DNA from: Atrina japonica
Taxonomy: Eukaryota; Mollusca; Bivalvia; Pterioida; Pinnidae
Direction of reading: 5' to 3'
NCBI GenBank assembly: GCA_030159075.1
Contig: BROG01000393.1
Coordinates: forward strand, 62,001 to 126,000
DNA length: 64,000 nt
The notes beneath the pieces were generated by a model, which saw only the letters and a list, made by a program, of their open reading frames with translations, ran no database searches and was not told where the DNA came from. Every line of letters begins with the position of its first letter. The stretch's first letter is position 1. Positions 36,060-46,844 of the stretch are shown in pieces. Made by a program: the position numbers and the translations under genes.

Positions 36060-36350
36060 AGTACAGGACTGCTGTTATCTTGAAAAAAATCTAGATAGAT
36101 ACATATAGTCGATAGATAGAACTCCCATAAGAGTAAAGATAAAGGTTTGGTAGAATATTTGCTGGATCCTGCTATGTACATCTGCTTATATGGGGTTTTA
36201 TGAAGTTTAGGTATCCAATATAAATATGGTAGCTCAAGATCAGTATCGGTTGTAGGTACATCAAAAGAGCGTAGTACGGACACGTGATTTTGAAGGATAT
36301 CGTCCTTTGAAAGTGAGCTACGTGTGTATGTAGGATTACCAAAATTCGGC
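36060..36350 (-). pseudogene. Reverse-transcriptase fragment, probably Penelope-like
   Basis: The minus-strand frame reads FDVPTTDTDLELPYLYWIPK, then LHKTPYKQ and IAGSSKYSTKPLSLLL. 'LYW.PKLHK.PYK...I..S..CSTKPLS' is an early reverse-transcriptase block of Penelope-like or related non-LTR elements (from family knowledge). The catalytic core is absent. A second, more decayed copy lies at 57525-57680. Confidence 0.7.
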
Positions 36351-36510
36351 CTTGCAAATAAAAACTATATTATTTGAGGCTTTGTCTGCTGGGACCAGTA
36401 CATATTCGTCATGTAATCTATCCAGTTAAGTCACTACTTCTGGATCACTAAATACAGAGGGATAACGTGTTTTCATAGTTCCTTTAAGTTTTCGAATACG
36501 AGCTTTTATC

Positions 36511-36672
36511 GAGCCGGCCTGGCTCAATCGGTAGCGCGCTCGACTCTTGATTGTGAGGTCGTGAGTTCGAGTCCAGCCGGCGACAGGTTGTTTTCCTGTC
36601 CTGCGGATGAGACAGTAAAAACCGAGGTCTACAGTAGGTGTCGGCACGTTAAAGAACCCTTACTGCTCAACT
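36511..36672 (+). repeat. SINE family A, 3'-truncated
   Basis: The head 'gccggcctggctcaatcggt' and 'cgtgagttcgagtccagccg' (B box) are near intact. The body stops soon after 'gttaaagaacccttactgct'. It lies in intron 5. Confidence 0.9.
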
Positions 36673-37019
36673 TATCAACCATCGTACTGCTTCTAGCCAT
36701 TCAGACAAAGAAACCTATCAATAAATTATGATTATTCTTTAATAAAAGAGAGTAGATGAATCTTATGACGTATGTGTACAAAGCTGAGCCGGAGTCATAC
36801 CAGTTATACTATATAGTTGTTTATCATTATGATATGTAAAATTGTATAAACTGGTTGTATTATCAGCAATACAGACATCATTTCTAGATTTTCCGGGTGT
36901 CCCTGTTTGTATAACACTCTTTCCGGGCCTCCTGGCGGGTAATACGTAGGTATCTATGTTTTTATATTTGTCAGTTAAAAAGATTGTTGAAAATGACACG
37001 ATGGTTTTCTCTATTTCAG
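36673..37019. other. End of intron 5
   Basis: No repeat recognised. It contains the branch and pyrimidine tract region for exon 6 ('ggttttctctatttcag'). Confidence 0.4.
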
Positions 37020-37124
37020 CTCGGCAAACATAACGAAGTTGGAAAACCAATCATATGGATTGAAGCAGGTATACACGCAAGAGAATGGATTGCACCAGCA
37101 GTGGCGATATCCACGATTGATAAG
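37020..37124 (+). CDS. Carboxypeptidase exon 6: zinc-binding HxxE
   Basis: Thirty-five codons, phase 0 both ends: LGKHNEVGKPIIWIEAG then IHAREWIAPAVAISTIDK. IHAREW is the M14 zinc-binding motif, with His206 and Glu209 as ligands and Arg208 between. The exact fit of the motif and splice sites makes this the anchor exon of the gene. Confidence 0.97.
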
Positions 37125-37214
37125 GTAAAATGTCTGCAGAAATGTAAAGGAATAAATGAAAATGGAATGAGAGTACTGCTGTTGTACAAATACAAAACTG
37201 TTAATCATTGCTAC

Positions 37215-38395
37215 CTCTTCTACCGATTAACACTTCCCCGGACGTCCGTGTTTATCCAATATCCACCAAATATGTGTATTGTCTCCTGGACTACCGGACG
37301 GTTAACACTTCCCCAGACGTCAGAGTTTATCCAGTATACACCATATTTGTGTATTGTCGCCTATACTACTTGACTCAATACACTTCCCTTGACGTCCGTG
37401 TTTATCCAGTATACACCAAATCTGCGTATTGTCTCCTGGACTACGTAACAGTTAACACTTTCCCGGACGTCTGTGTTTATCTAGTTTCCAACATATATGT
37501 GTATTCGTGACAGCTAACACTTCCCCGGACATCCGAGTTTATCCGGTATACACCAAATCTGTGTATTGTCTCCTGGACTACGTGGCGGTTAACACTTCCC
37601 CTGACGTCTGTGTTTATCTAGTATCCACCATATCTGTGTATTGTCCCCTGGACTACGTGGCGGTTAACGCTTCCCCTGACGTCTGTGTTTATCTAGTATC
37701 CACCATATCTATGTATTGTCCCCTGGACTACCTTTCGGTAACACTGCCCCGTACTTCCTTGTTTATCCAGTATGCACGATATTTGTGTATTGTCTCCTGG
37801 ACTAACTGACTGTGTAGACTTCCCCGGACGTCCGTGTTTATCCAGTATCCACCATATCTGTGGATTGTCTCCTGGTCTACCTAACGGTAACACTTCCCCA
37901 GACGTCCGTGTTTATCCAGTTTACACCATATTATCTCCTTGACTAACTGACTGTATATACTTCGTGGCGGTTAACACTTCCCCGGACGTCCGTGTTTATC
38001 CAGTATACACCAAATCTGTGTATTGTCTCCTGGTCTACCTAATGGTAACACTTCCCCAGACTTCCGTGTTTATCCAGTATACACCATATTTGTGTATAGT
38101 CTCCTAGATTAACTGACTGTGTAGACTTCGTGGCGGTTAACACTTCCCCGGACGTCCGTGTTTATCCAGTATACTACCTAACGGTAACACTTCCCCACAC
38201 TTCCGTGTTTATTCAGTATACACCATATTTGTGTATAGTCTCCTGGACTAACTGACGGTAATCACTTCCCTGGGCATTCCTTCTTTGTCTAGTATACACC
38301 ATATTTGTATATTGTCTCCTGGGCTACCTAACGGTAACACTTCCCCGGACGTCCGTGTTTATCCAGTTTACACCATATTGTCTCCTTCACTAATT
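37215..38395. repeat. Minisatellite built from a piece of dispersed repeat R4
   Basis: About 14-16 units of roughly 70-80 bases: 'acacttccccggacgtccgt', 'gtttatccagtatacaccat' and 'gtgtattgtctcctggacta'. Single copies of the same phrase ('ccgtgtttgtccaatattca', 'cctggacatcc') lie inside the R4 repeats at 43018-43140 and 57790-57960. The array therefore looks like an expansion of part of a transposed element inside intron 6. Confidence 0.9.
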
Positions 38396-38678
38396 GACTG
38401 TATATACTTCGGTATTTGTACTTTTTATATTCTTTGTTTTTGTTTGTTGTTTTGTTGTATTTTTTGTTGTTGTTGTTGATGTTTTGTTGTATGAGAATAT
38501 CATCAACTTTAGGTGAAATACTACAAATTTCGGAAGTTGTAATTATAATTCTAATTGTAATTTTAATTTTGTAATACAAATGTAAAAAGAAATTACAATC
38601 TAAATATATCATTATGACCTAATAGATACAAAGACATGTAAATTATATATATGAGCAGTGTTCGTATATTTTATTTTA
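38396..38678. other. Intron 6 spacer
   Basis: T-rich with 'tgttgttgttgttg' near 38464. No other feature. Confidence 0.4.
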
Positions 38679-38820
38679 ATGGTTTAAGCGTACGATGACG
38701 ACCCGGATGTACGTCTGACGTACATCCGGAAACATGTTTTATTAAATATGAAAATGATTCAAGAGTATAGCTTTGACCAAAATGTAAAGTGATATACAAT
38801 ATTATTTTGAAAATTTGAAG
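38679..38820 (+). repeat. Two degenerate upstream copies of the exon 7 start
   Basis: 'atggtttaagcgtacgatga' plus 'cgacccggatgta' at 38679 and 'atgattcaagagtatagctt' plus 'tgaccaaaatgtaa' at 38754 both align with the exon 7 start 'atggttcgagagtatggtaa' plus 'tgacccggatgtaa' at 38821. Spacing is 75 and 67 bases. Neither upstream copy has an AG directly before it or an open frame through to a donor. Confidence 0.75.
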
Positions 38821-38931
38821 ATGGTTCGAGAGTATGGTAATGACCCGGATGTAACAATGATGTTGGACACATATGACTGGTATATTTTACCTTCTGCTAA
38901 CCCTGACGGTTACGAGTACTCACATACAACG
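38821..38931 (+). CDS. Carboxypeptidase exon 7
   Basis: Thirty-seven codons in phase 0: MVREYGNDPDVT, then DTYDWYILPSANPDGYEYSH, ending TT before donor gtaagc. 'YDWYILP..NPDGY.Y..T' is diagnostic of M14A enzymes. The acceptor (tttgaag) is weak in pyrimidines compared with the other introns. Confidence 0.95.
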
Positions 38932-38999
38932 GTAAGCAAAGGATGTTTTTCAGTCTAATTAAAAACTGATCTCTAATCGCTCCAGTTTTCTGATATGTC

Positions 39000-39317
39000 A
39001 CTTGTTTGTTTGTTTGTTGTTGTTTAACGTCCCACTCAAGAATCTTTCACTCATATGGAGACGTCACCAAATGCCAGTGATGTGCTTCAAATTTTGGCCA
39101 ATGCTCGGCACTTACGGCCATTGAGCAGTGAGGGTTCTTTAACGTGCCGACAACTTCAAATTTTGGCCTATGCTCGGCACTTACGGCCATTGAGCAAAGA
39201 GGGTTCTTTAACGTGCCGACACCTAATGTGACACGAGACCTTGTTTTTTTAACTGTGTCATCTGAAGGACAGGAATCCAACCTGTCGCAGGCTGGCCTCG
39301 AACACACGATCAAGAGT
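39000..39317 (-). repeat. SINE family A, reverse, with internal 80-bp duplication and target duplication
   Basis: The tail starts 'gttgtttaacgtcccactca'. 'atgctcggcacttacggcca' followed by 'ttgagca' occurs twice, about 70-80 bases apart, a tandem duplication inside the SINE. The tRNA head is truncated at 'gatcaagag'. A 9-base direct repeat, tgatatgtc, flanks it (38991-38999 and 39318-39326). Confidence 0.88.
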
Positions 39318-39674
39318 TGATATGTCGCAATCTAACGCAAACTGCTATGGGCTCACGTGCGGTTGACCTTGTAGGTGTGTCATTTTCGATCAATGAAAAG
39401 GCGACTTACACAATCATGTAAGCGATCAAATGGCAAAAATATGTAAAACATTTTTGATATTATAAACAACACTGAACACAAAATACGACAGTACAGAAAT
39501 ATATTCATTATAACCCTAGATAAGTTCCAATAAAAAAAGATATTCCGATGGAATTTTGTGGAAACGGCTTTCCTTTTTTATAAATTGAATAAGATCTGAT
39601 TGGATGTTTCTCAGACAAAGATAGATTGTTATTGACAAAAAGGATCGTCTTGAGCATTTCTTTACAAAACTAAA
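39318..39674. other. Intron 7 spacer
   Basis: No recognised feature between the SINE and the large minisatellite. Confidence 0.4.
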
Positions 39675-41815
39675 ACGGTAATTTTGGAATTATGTTGACG
39701 GTAATTTTGGTATTTTGTTGACAATAAGTTTGGTAATATGTTGACGGTAACTTTGGTATTATGTTGACGGTAACTTCGGTAATATGTTGATGGTAACTTT
39801 GGTATTATGTTGACGGTAACTTTGTATTATGTTGACGGTAACTTTGGTATTATGTTGACGGTAAATTTTGTTTTATGTTGATGGTAACTTAGGTATTATG
39901 TTGATGATAACTCTGTATCATGTTGACGGTAACTTTGGTATTATGTTGACGGTAGCTTTGATATTATGTTGACGGTAACTTCGGTATTATGTTGATGGCA
40001 ACTTTAGTATTATGTTGACGGCAATTTTGGAATTATGTTGACGGTAATTTTGTTATTTTGTTGACAATAACGTTGGTAATATGTTGACGGTAACTTTGGT
40101 ATTATGTTGACGGTAACTTTGGTATTATGTTGACGGTAACTTTGGTATTATGTTGACGGTAACTTTGTATTATATTGACGGTAACTATGATTTTATGTTG
40201 ACGGTAACTTTGGTATTATGTTAACGGTAAATTTGTATTATGTTTACGGTAACTGTGGTAGTATGTAGACGGTAACTTTGGTATTATGTTGCCGGTAACT
40301 TTGATATTATGTTGACGGTAACTTCGGTATTATGTTTACGGTAACTTATGTTGACGGTAACTTCGGTATTATGTCGACGGTAACTTTGGTAATATGTTGA
40401 TTGTAACTTTGGTATTATGTTGATGGTACATTTTGTATAATGTTGACAGTAACTTTGGTAATATGGTGACGGTAACTTTGATATTATGTTGACGGTAACT
40501 TCGGTATTATGTTTACGGTAACTTATGTTGACAGTAACTTTGGTTTTATGTCGACGGTAACTTTGGTAATATGTTGATTGTAACTTTGGTATTATGTTGA
40601 TGGTAACTTTGGTGTTATGTTGACGGTAACTTTGGTAATATGTTGATTGTAACTTTGGTATTACGTTGACGGTAACTTTGGTATTATGTTGACGGTAACT
40701 TTGGTATTATGTTGACGGTAATTTTGGAATTATGTTGACGGTAACTTTGTTATTATGTTGACGGTAACTTTGGTGTTATATTGACGGTAACTTTGGTATT
40801 ATGTTGACGGTAACTTTGGTATTATGTTGACGGTAACTTTGTATTATATTGACGGTAACTTTGGTATTATGTTGACGGTAACTTTGTATTATATTGACGG
40901 TAAGTTTGGTATTATGTTGACGATAAATTTGTATTATGTTGACGGTAACTGTGGTAGTATGTTGACGGTAACTTTGGTATTATGTTGCCGGTAACTTTGG
41001 CATTATGTTGACGGTACATTTTGTATTATGTTGACCTGTGGTAAAATGTTGACGGTAACTTTGGTAATATGTTGACGGTAACTTCGGTATTATGTTGACG
41101 GTAATTTTGGTAATATGTTTATTGTAACTTAGGTATTATGTTGACGGTAACTTTGGTGTTATGTTGACGGTAACTTTGGTATTATGTTGACGGTAACTTT
41201 GGTATATTGTTGACGGTAACTGTGGTAGTATGTTGACGGTAACTTTGAATTTATGTTGCCGGTAAGTTTGGCATTATGTTGATTGTAACTTAGGTATTAT
41301 GTTGACGGTAACTTTGGTGTTATGTTGACGGAAACTTTGGTATTATGTTGACGGTAACTTTGGTTTATTGTTGATGGTAACTTTGGTATTATGTTGATGG
41401 TAACTGTGGTAGTATGTTGACGGTAACTTTGGTATTATGTTGCCGGTAACTTTGGCATTATGTTGACGGTACATTTTGTATTATGTTGACGGTACCTGTG
41501 GTAATATGTTGACAGTAACTTTGGTATTATGGTGACGGTAACTTTGGTATTATGTTGACGGTAACTTTGGTATTATGTTGACGGTACCTTCGGTATTATG
41601 TTGACGGTAACTTCGGTATTATTTTGACGATAACTTCGGTATTATGTTCACGGTAACTTATGTCGACGGTAACTTTGGTAATATGTTGACGGTAACTTTG
41701 GTGTACTGTTGACAGTAACTTTGGTATTATGTTGACAGTAACTTTGGTATATTGTTGACGGTAACTTTGGTATTATGTTGATGGTAACTTTGGTATTATG
41801 TCGATAGTAAAAATA
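39675..41815. repeat. 2.1-kb minisatellite, 22-23-bp unit
   Basis: About 90 units of 'gttgacggtaactttggtat' plus 'tat'. Common variants are 'gttgatggtaac', 'gttgccggtaac' and 'ttgattgtaac'. Blocks of variants recur in the same order (for example near 40300 and 40480), showing higher-order duplication. It occupies most of intron 7. Confidence 0.97.
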
Positions 41816-42085
41816 TCGATTATTTGAAAACATATGTTAATCATTCTGAAATAGATTCAGTATCATTTCGATTTTATTACTCATTTTTGAAACAGCGTGA
41901 TGTTTCATAATTAATCAACATTCATGATTTTATATAACCAGTTTCATGCTCAGCAGGGACATATTATCAAAAACATAGAAATATGACCATGTCGTACGAT
42001 TTCTGAACATTTGATGCTTATTCTGGTATGTTTGTACCGTATTATGTTGTTGCAAAGATGAAAAATTGCTTCATATAAAATACAG

Positions 42086-42173
42086 GACCGTCTTTGGAGA
42101 AAAACACGTAGTCCTCAGAGTCGGAAATGTGTAGGTGCTGATCCGAATCGGAACTTTGACGTTGATTTTGGTG
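42086..42173 (+). CDS. Carboxypeptidase exon 8: substrate-binding Arg and Asn-Arg
   Basis: Encodes DRLWRKTRSPQSRKCVGADP then NRNFDVDFG plus one base, before donor gtacgt. Arg264 in LWRK equals CPA Arg127, which stabilises the tetrahedral intermediate. Asn280-Arg281 in DPNRNF equal CPA Asn144-Arg145, which hold the substrate C-terminal carboxylate. Cys274 is one half of the conserved disulfide. Phase 1 exit matches exon 9. Confidence 0.96.
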
Positions 42174-43017
42174 GTACGTATTTTGTGAATTTTAAAAGAG
42201 GGGTTCCAAAAGGGGAAACATAGACAGTTTAAACAATAGCTAAATATAGTATAATGACAGCTAGTTCTTGTAACGTTTGTGAATATTGAGTGTGTTTACT
42301 GTATTTTCGCATTAAGATACTTCCCTTTGGATTGAATTTATTTAAATAAAGTTTATTTCGCAATATCTTCAATGTATATCAAGTCATTGATATTAACAAA
42401 TACATGTTTGTCGCCTCAAAGATAAAAACATATTGATCCTGAACTTTGATGTTGATAGTTAATAGATGACTTATCAACATGTGGTTGTTTGTCTGACATG
42501 GGCGTGGCTTTAGATTAAGAGGTTATATGATATTTTACAAAATATAAATGCATAAACTCGCAGATATCGAGGTGTTAATCAAAAGAAGGCTCATATGACA
42601 AAATACAAACAGGTAAAATTTGCCACATACGAAGTAAGCATCCCCGTCATGTAATTTACATGTTAAGTTATCATGATATATCCAATTCTTAGCGATGATT
42701 TAACGGTTAATCACGTACTTTTAATTCAAATTGATAGAATAAATAAAAAGAGGTATAAGAATGTGCATTTCAGCTACTAATTGTGTTTGGAATTATACCT
42801 TATACAACGAAGAATAAATTGGTAATACTTTACTCTTTTTTCTAAATATTATAGTCATAATTTGACAGATCATCCGTTTTTTTTTAATCATTTGTATTTT
42901 GAAATCAGTAACATTTATATCAATAAGAATAGCTTTTATGTTCGACATCAACACAGACTACATATTTACCCCATTTTAGCATCTAATGATAAACATCAAA
43001 ACAATGTGTTTAGGGTT
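42174..43017. other. Intron 8, no recognised feature in the first 840 bases
   Basis: AT-rich intronic DNA without a repeat that I could match elsewhere. Confidence 0.4.
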
Positions 43018-43140
43018 TGAGATGGCACCTGATTCCACAACTGGTTTTTCCGTGTTTGTCCAATATTCACCAGATTTTGTATCCTGGACATCCTGAAGAT
43101 TAATACTTTGGTATCTGTAATTTTCATATTTGTGCTACAT
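43018..43140 (-). repeat. Dispersed repeat family R4, partial
   Basis: 'gatggcacctgattccacaa', 'ccgtgtttgtccaatattca' and 'tttgtatcctggacatcc' match 57790-57960 and the unit of the intron 6 minisatellite. Confidence 0.75.
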
Positions 43141-43204
43141 TATCTAAATTTATACGTTTACTGTGGATAACTACAATACAAAGCTATTATTTATCTTCAC
43201 TTAG

Positions 43205-43407
43205 GAGCCGGAACAAGTACAAATCCATGCAGCGACACCTATCCTGGGACAAGAGCTTTCTCCGAGGTTGAAACTTCGAACATACGAGATGCAATCTGGA
43301 CCATACGGGACAAGATTAAAGTGTTTCTATCTTTCCACGCCTACTCACAGCTTATGTTAACGCCCTTTGGTTATACTTCATCAAAACCAGCAGATAACAC
43401 AGAAATG
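43205..43407 (+). CDS. Carboxypeptidase exon 9: third zinc ligand
   Basis: Completes a Gly codon, then AGTSTNPCSDTYPGTRAFSE (Cys297, partner of Cys274), and later KVFLSFHAYSQLMLTPFGYT, ending at ATG before donor gtaaaa. His333 in SFHAYSQ is the third zinc ligand (CPA His196) and Tyr335 matches CPA Tyr198. The exon is the longest of the gene and fits the family without gaps. Confidence 0.97.
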
Positions 43408-44766
43408 GTAAAACATCTTTACAATATGTACACCCGCTAAATACAGTAACTGTATATCATTGCTTGTTCATATTAAGTTGTTTAATTACTTTAAAACATC
43501 GCTTAAAATCGGTACAGAAAAATCGACCTAGGCCTACTACTGCTGATTTTTTTATGACTCAGATATTTCATTTCATAAATAATCTTATTTCAGATAAATA
43601 AAATAAATTCAAGAAAGATGCACAGTCATTCATGATTGATGATAAATATCAATCAATGCTCTTCTACAGCTTCCAGTTTCAGGCTTTTACTTTGGGACCA
43701 TAACTTTGCCAGATCTGTGATAGATTATTTCTTAATGTAATGCAAATATCCTCCAATATTCAAATATTTACTAATGATTTGATTTATAACACCCATGGAA
43801 CATAAGTACAACATTGTATTCAAACCGTACCTTGGCAGTCCTTGCGAGTATGTCGAGCAACTTTTCTGGGAACCAGTTGAAGCGTTTGATTCACTTGGAT
43901 TTGAAATGGAAACCACTTTATTGACATAAAATTCTCGAAATTTTCATGTCGGTTATGGGTGAAAATGAAAACTGTCGGAGGGAATGTTTTACATACACAG
44001 CCTTTAAACTAGGCCTATTGATTTCTTTACTGCTGAGGTGTGAAATTGTCCTTTCTTGTGAATCTCAAGGTGATTATAACCTTTGAACTCATGATAGTAT
44101 GTAGAATTGATAAAAAGACATGGCTTCCTGGTCATTGATATTTTGCATCCGATGTCGCTATTAGATATGTTAATGTATCTTCTTTTATCAACATTATTTT
44201 TGAATGTCTTCTTAAATGCATAACTGTTCCATACTTTATATTTATCGTGAATAGTCTTTATGTGTTTATATTACTGGAATCTATATGATCACACTTGATT
44301 TTGAACGTTGAATGCAGGCTTATTTATGAAAACTTGATAAAGCCCTAAAGGTTTGTTTAAACTTCAGTAAAAAGCCATTACTTCTTTTAGTCGTTGTTTA
44401 GTACTTACGCGATATATATCAATAGAGAGGTCAAATAAACTTAACGTAATTCTGCCACTGATGATTGTGCTGTTAATGGCAACCATCACCATCGAAAACT
44501 ATAAGTATATAAAGTAACAAAGACCGGAAGTGTCCTGTATATCAGTTGGTCAGTGCTGATATCAAACACGCTATTTTGTTCTAAACTTGTTCGGTGAAGA
44601 TGAACGTGTTTATTGTTGGAATGACGTCAGACATCATTAAAATACATTGAATATGCGGTATACATGATAACAGAAGCAATAATGATCACAAGTCTCACCA
44701 GTGTCGCTTTTCTTAAACCTCGTCCCAAATACTACCAACCTGTATTTCAAGACACCAATCATCCAT
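43408..44766. other. Intron 9, no recognised feature
   Basis: AT-rich intron. A 63-codon reverse frame at 43725-43916 has no motif. The microsatellite near the next exon starts at 44767. Confidence 0.4.
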
Positions 44767-44810
44767 TCTCTGTCTCTCTGTCTCTCTCTGTCTGTCTGCC
44801 TCTCTGTCTT

Positions 44811-44867
<57 letters not shown>
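44767..44867. repeat. CT-rich and (TA)n microsatellite
   Basis: 'ctctgtctctctgtctctct' leads into about 27 TA units with one CA interruption, ending about 30 bases before the exon 10 acceptor. Confidence 0.95.
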
Positions 44868-44868
<1 letters not shown>

Positions 44869-44896
44869 TTAATATTATTTTCTTATTCTTGAAAAG

Positions 44897-44981
44897 ATGC
44901 GTGTAGCTCAATTGGGAATGGATTCGCTGCGGTCTGTACATGGAAAGACATTCGTCGTAGGAACACCTCCGGATTTACTTT
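44897..44981 (+). CDS. Carboxypeptidase exon 10
   Basis: Encodes MRVAQLGMDSLRSVHGKT then FVVGTPPDLL plus one base, before donor gtacgt. This corresponds to the helix and loop ahead of the S1' pocket ('A..AL....G..Y..G......Y'). The first base of the split codon is T; with exon 11 it makes Tyr385, the mobile active-site tyrosine (CPA Tyr248), so the junction is strongly supported. Confidence 0.93.
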
Positions 44982-45514
44982 GTACGTATAGACTTAAAAT
45001 ACTCATAGTGTCCCCTATATAGATAATTTTGTTTTGAAATAAATTCTTTAAAATGTATTATATCGGGACAGTACATAAGAAAAATGTGCAAATGCCAGTT
45101 ACACTCCACAGAAGCACGATAGAGCACGTGTTTAAGAAGAATCACATATGGTCCTTTCTCTTTTGTTTAATTCTACTTTGATTCGATTTTCCCTACTACA
45201 ACAAATGACAATGATATTTTGTAACTAGTTATAGTGATAATGAGAAATTGATTTTCATTTTCACTTGAACGAACATGTATTTAGCTTAGGTGGAGTAATA
45301 TAAGTTTAACCTATGTAAAGGACTGATGCCAATGATGTTAGTAATTCTATAATTTGTCTCTACCTCTTTGTATTGGGATCACATTTAAGATCTCCCAACA
45401 CCTACGATTACACATTTTTTTTCTATCAAAGAAACGGTCGCTCTCTATTAGATTCGACTAAACGATTAACCATGGACCTCCTTCATGCGAGACAAATGTC
45501 CCTACAATGAAGAG

Positions 45515-45775
45515 AGCTGTCGTGGCTCCGCGGTAGAGTGCTCGATTTGCAACCGGAGGGTTCGAGCCTCGGCGGAGGCGGCTGATTTTTCTTGTCCTTC
45601 GGACGAGGCAATTCCGTGTCACAGTAGGTGTCGGCACTTTATAGAACACTCACTGCCTAATGGCCGTAAGTACCGAGCATAGGCCAACATTTGAAGCCCT
45701 TCACCGGCACTTAGTGACGTCTACATATGAGTGAAAGAGTTTTGAGTGGGGCGCTAAACAACAATACAAGAACAA
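45515..45775 (+). repeat. SINE with a different tRNA head on the family A body
   Basis: The head 'gtggctccgcggtagagtgc' with the B box 'gagggttcgagcctcgg' is unlike the family A head. From 'cttgtccttcggacgaggca' on, the body follows family A: 'cacagtaggtgtcggcactt', 'taatggccgtaagtaccgag', 'ttcaccggcacttagtgacg' and 'tgagtggggcgctaaacaac'. It lies in intron 10. Confidence 0.88.
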
Positions 45776-46079
45776 CAATCTACACTGCCACAATAAGGTT
45801 GATCATGTGTGTCATAAATGCTTATCATACTAATACTATTTACTGTTCATCTCGGATTTTTCGCCCCTGATTTATCCCGTCTTCAATTCGCCCTTAATAT
45901 CCATATCATAGCTGACATAATGGCCCATGTTTCAATTATTTGGTTTGAAGTTTAGCTTTTTTTTTTAAATTCGCCCGCTTATCCAAGGGCAAAAATGGAG
46001 AAAATAATATGGGAGCGAAAATGTCCAGTATACAGTAGCCGTGTTGTATAATTAACTCCAATGACAATTCTATTTAAAG

Positions 46080-46270
46080 ACGCTGCATCGGGTGGTAGCT
46101 ATGACTGGGCCAAAGTTGTTGCCGGCATCAAGTATGCGTATACATACGAGTTGAGACCAGCAGAAGTAAGCTTCGGCCAGTCTGGATTTGTACTGAATGA
46201 GAATGAAATTGTACCTAGCAGTGAGGAGGTGTGGGCTTCACTGGTTACCATTGCACGAGAAGTTCGATGA
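46080..46270 (+). CDS. Carboxypeptidase exon 11: S1' pocket, catalytic Glu, stop
   Basis: Completes Tyr385, then AASGGSYDWAKVVAGIKYAY and TYELRP, ending REVR and TGA (46268-46270). Glu408 in YELRP is the catalytic general base (CPA Glu270). Tyr392, between GGS and DW, takes the specificity position: Ile in CPA, Asp in CPB. The C-terminus has the family's usual length with no extra domain. Confidence 0.97.
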
Positions 46271-46500
46271 TAATGCATCTAATGTTGCGTAGCCACATTT
46301 TATATGAATATGATAGGAATGACAAATGTGCTATAGGTAACTTTGTTAAAACTTTCCCTGACATGTCAGATTTATATCCAGCAATATTCCTGAAAATAAG
46401 CATTTGTGTTCCAAATGTAGTAAAGGCATTTATTAGAAATCTCGTTGTTGTTGTTGATTCATTGGTGCATCTAACGTAACTGCAGTGTACTCACTTTCAC

Positions 46501-46506
46501 AATAAA
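46501..46506 (+). terminator. Polyadenylation signal of the carboxypeptidase
   Basis: A canonical AATAAA lies 231 bases after the stop codon, followed by a T-rich stretch. This would set a 3' untranslated region of about 250 bases. Confidence 0.75.
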
Positions 46507-46844
46507 TTTCGTAGCTTATTGAGCTTTCTTTCAATCTATCTTTTGTTCAAGTAATGGTCAGAAATAAACATCTAGTGTATTCAATATTGTAGCTGGAACC
46601 GAAATGTTGAACTACCGTATGCAAGGCGATGTTATATCGGAATGAGTTTCCGCAAAAGACAAAAATGAGGAAAGGACATGTCAATTACACAATTACACAA
46701 TATAGTGACAATACCAAGAGGTGATCATTTAGAGGTAAAAGTCAAATGTCTCCAAGTTTACCCACTACTTCCTCCCAATTTACCCCCAAAGTTCTGTTTT
46801 GTTATTTTGGCTGTAATTGGGTCAACTTACAGTAGCTCCAACAC

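Larger units (their letters stand above)
28824..46270 (+). other. Gene model: secreted M14A procarboxypeptidase, exons 2-11
   Basis: Ten exons with GT-AG introns join without a frame break. With the inverted signal-peptide exon the product would be 447 residues: signal peptide (about 1-18), propeptide (about 25-120), then a catalytic domain of about 300 residues, slightly longer than typical pancreatic-type proenzymes. All family residues are present: zinc ligands H206, E209 and H333; R264 (CPA R127); N280 and R281 (CPA N144, R145); Y385 (CPA Y248); general base E408 (CPA E270); and a likely C274-C297 disulfide. The enzyme removes C-terminal residues from peptides outside the cell, probably in digestion. 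The S1' specificity position (CPA 255) is Tyr392, not the Ile of CPA or the Asp of CPB. That suggests preference for uncharged side chains, by inference. Numbering assumes the inverted exon belongs here. Confidence 0.93.
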
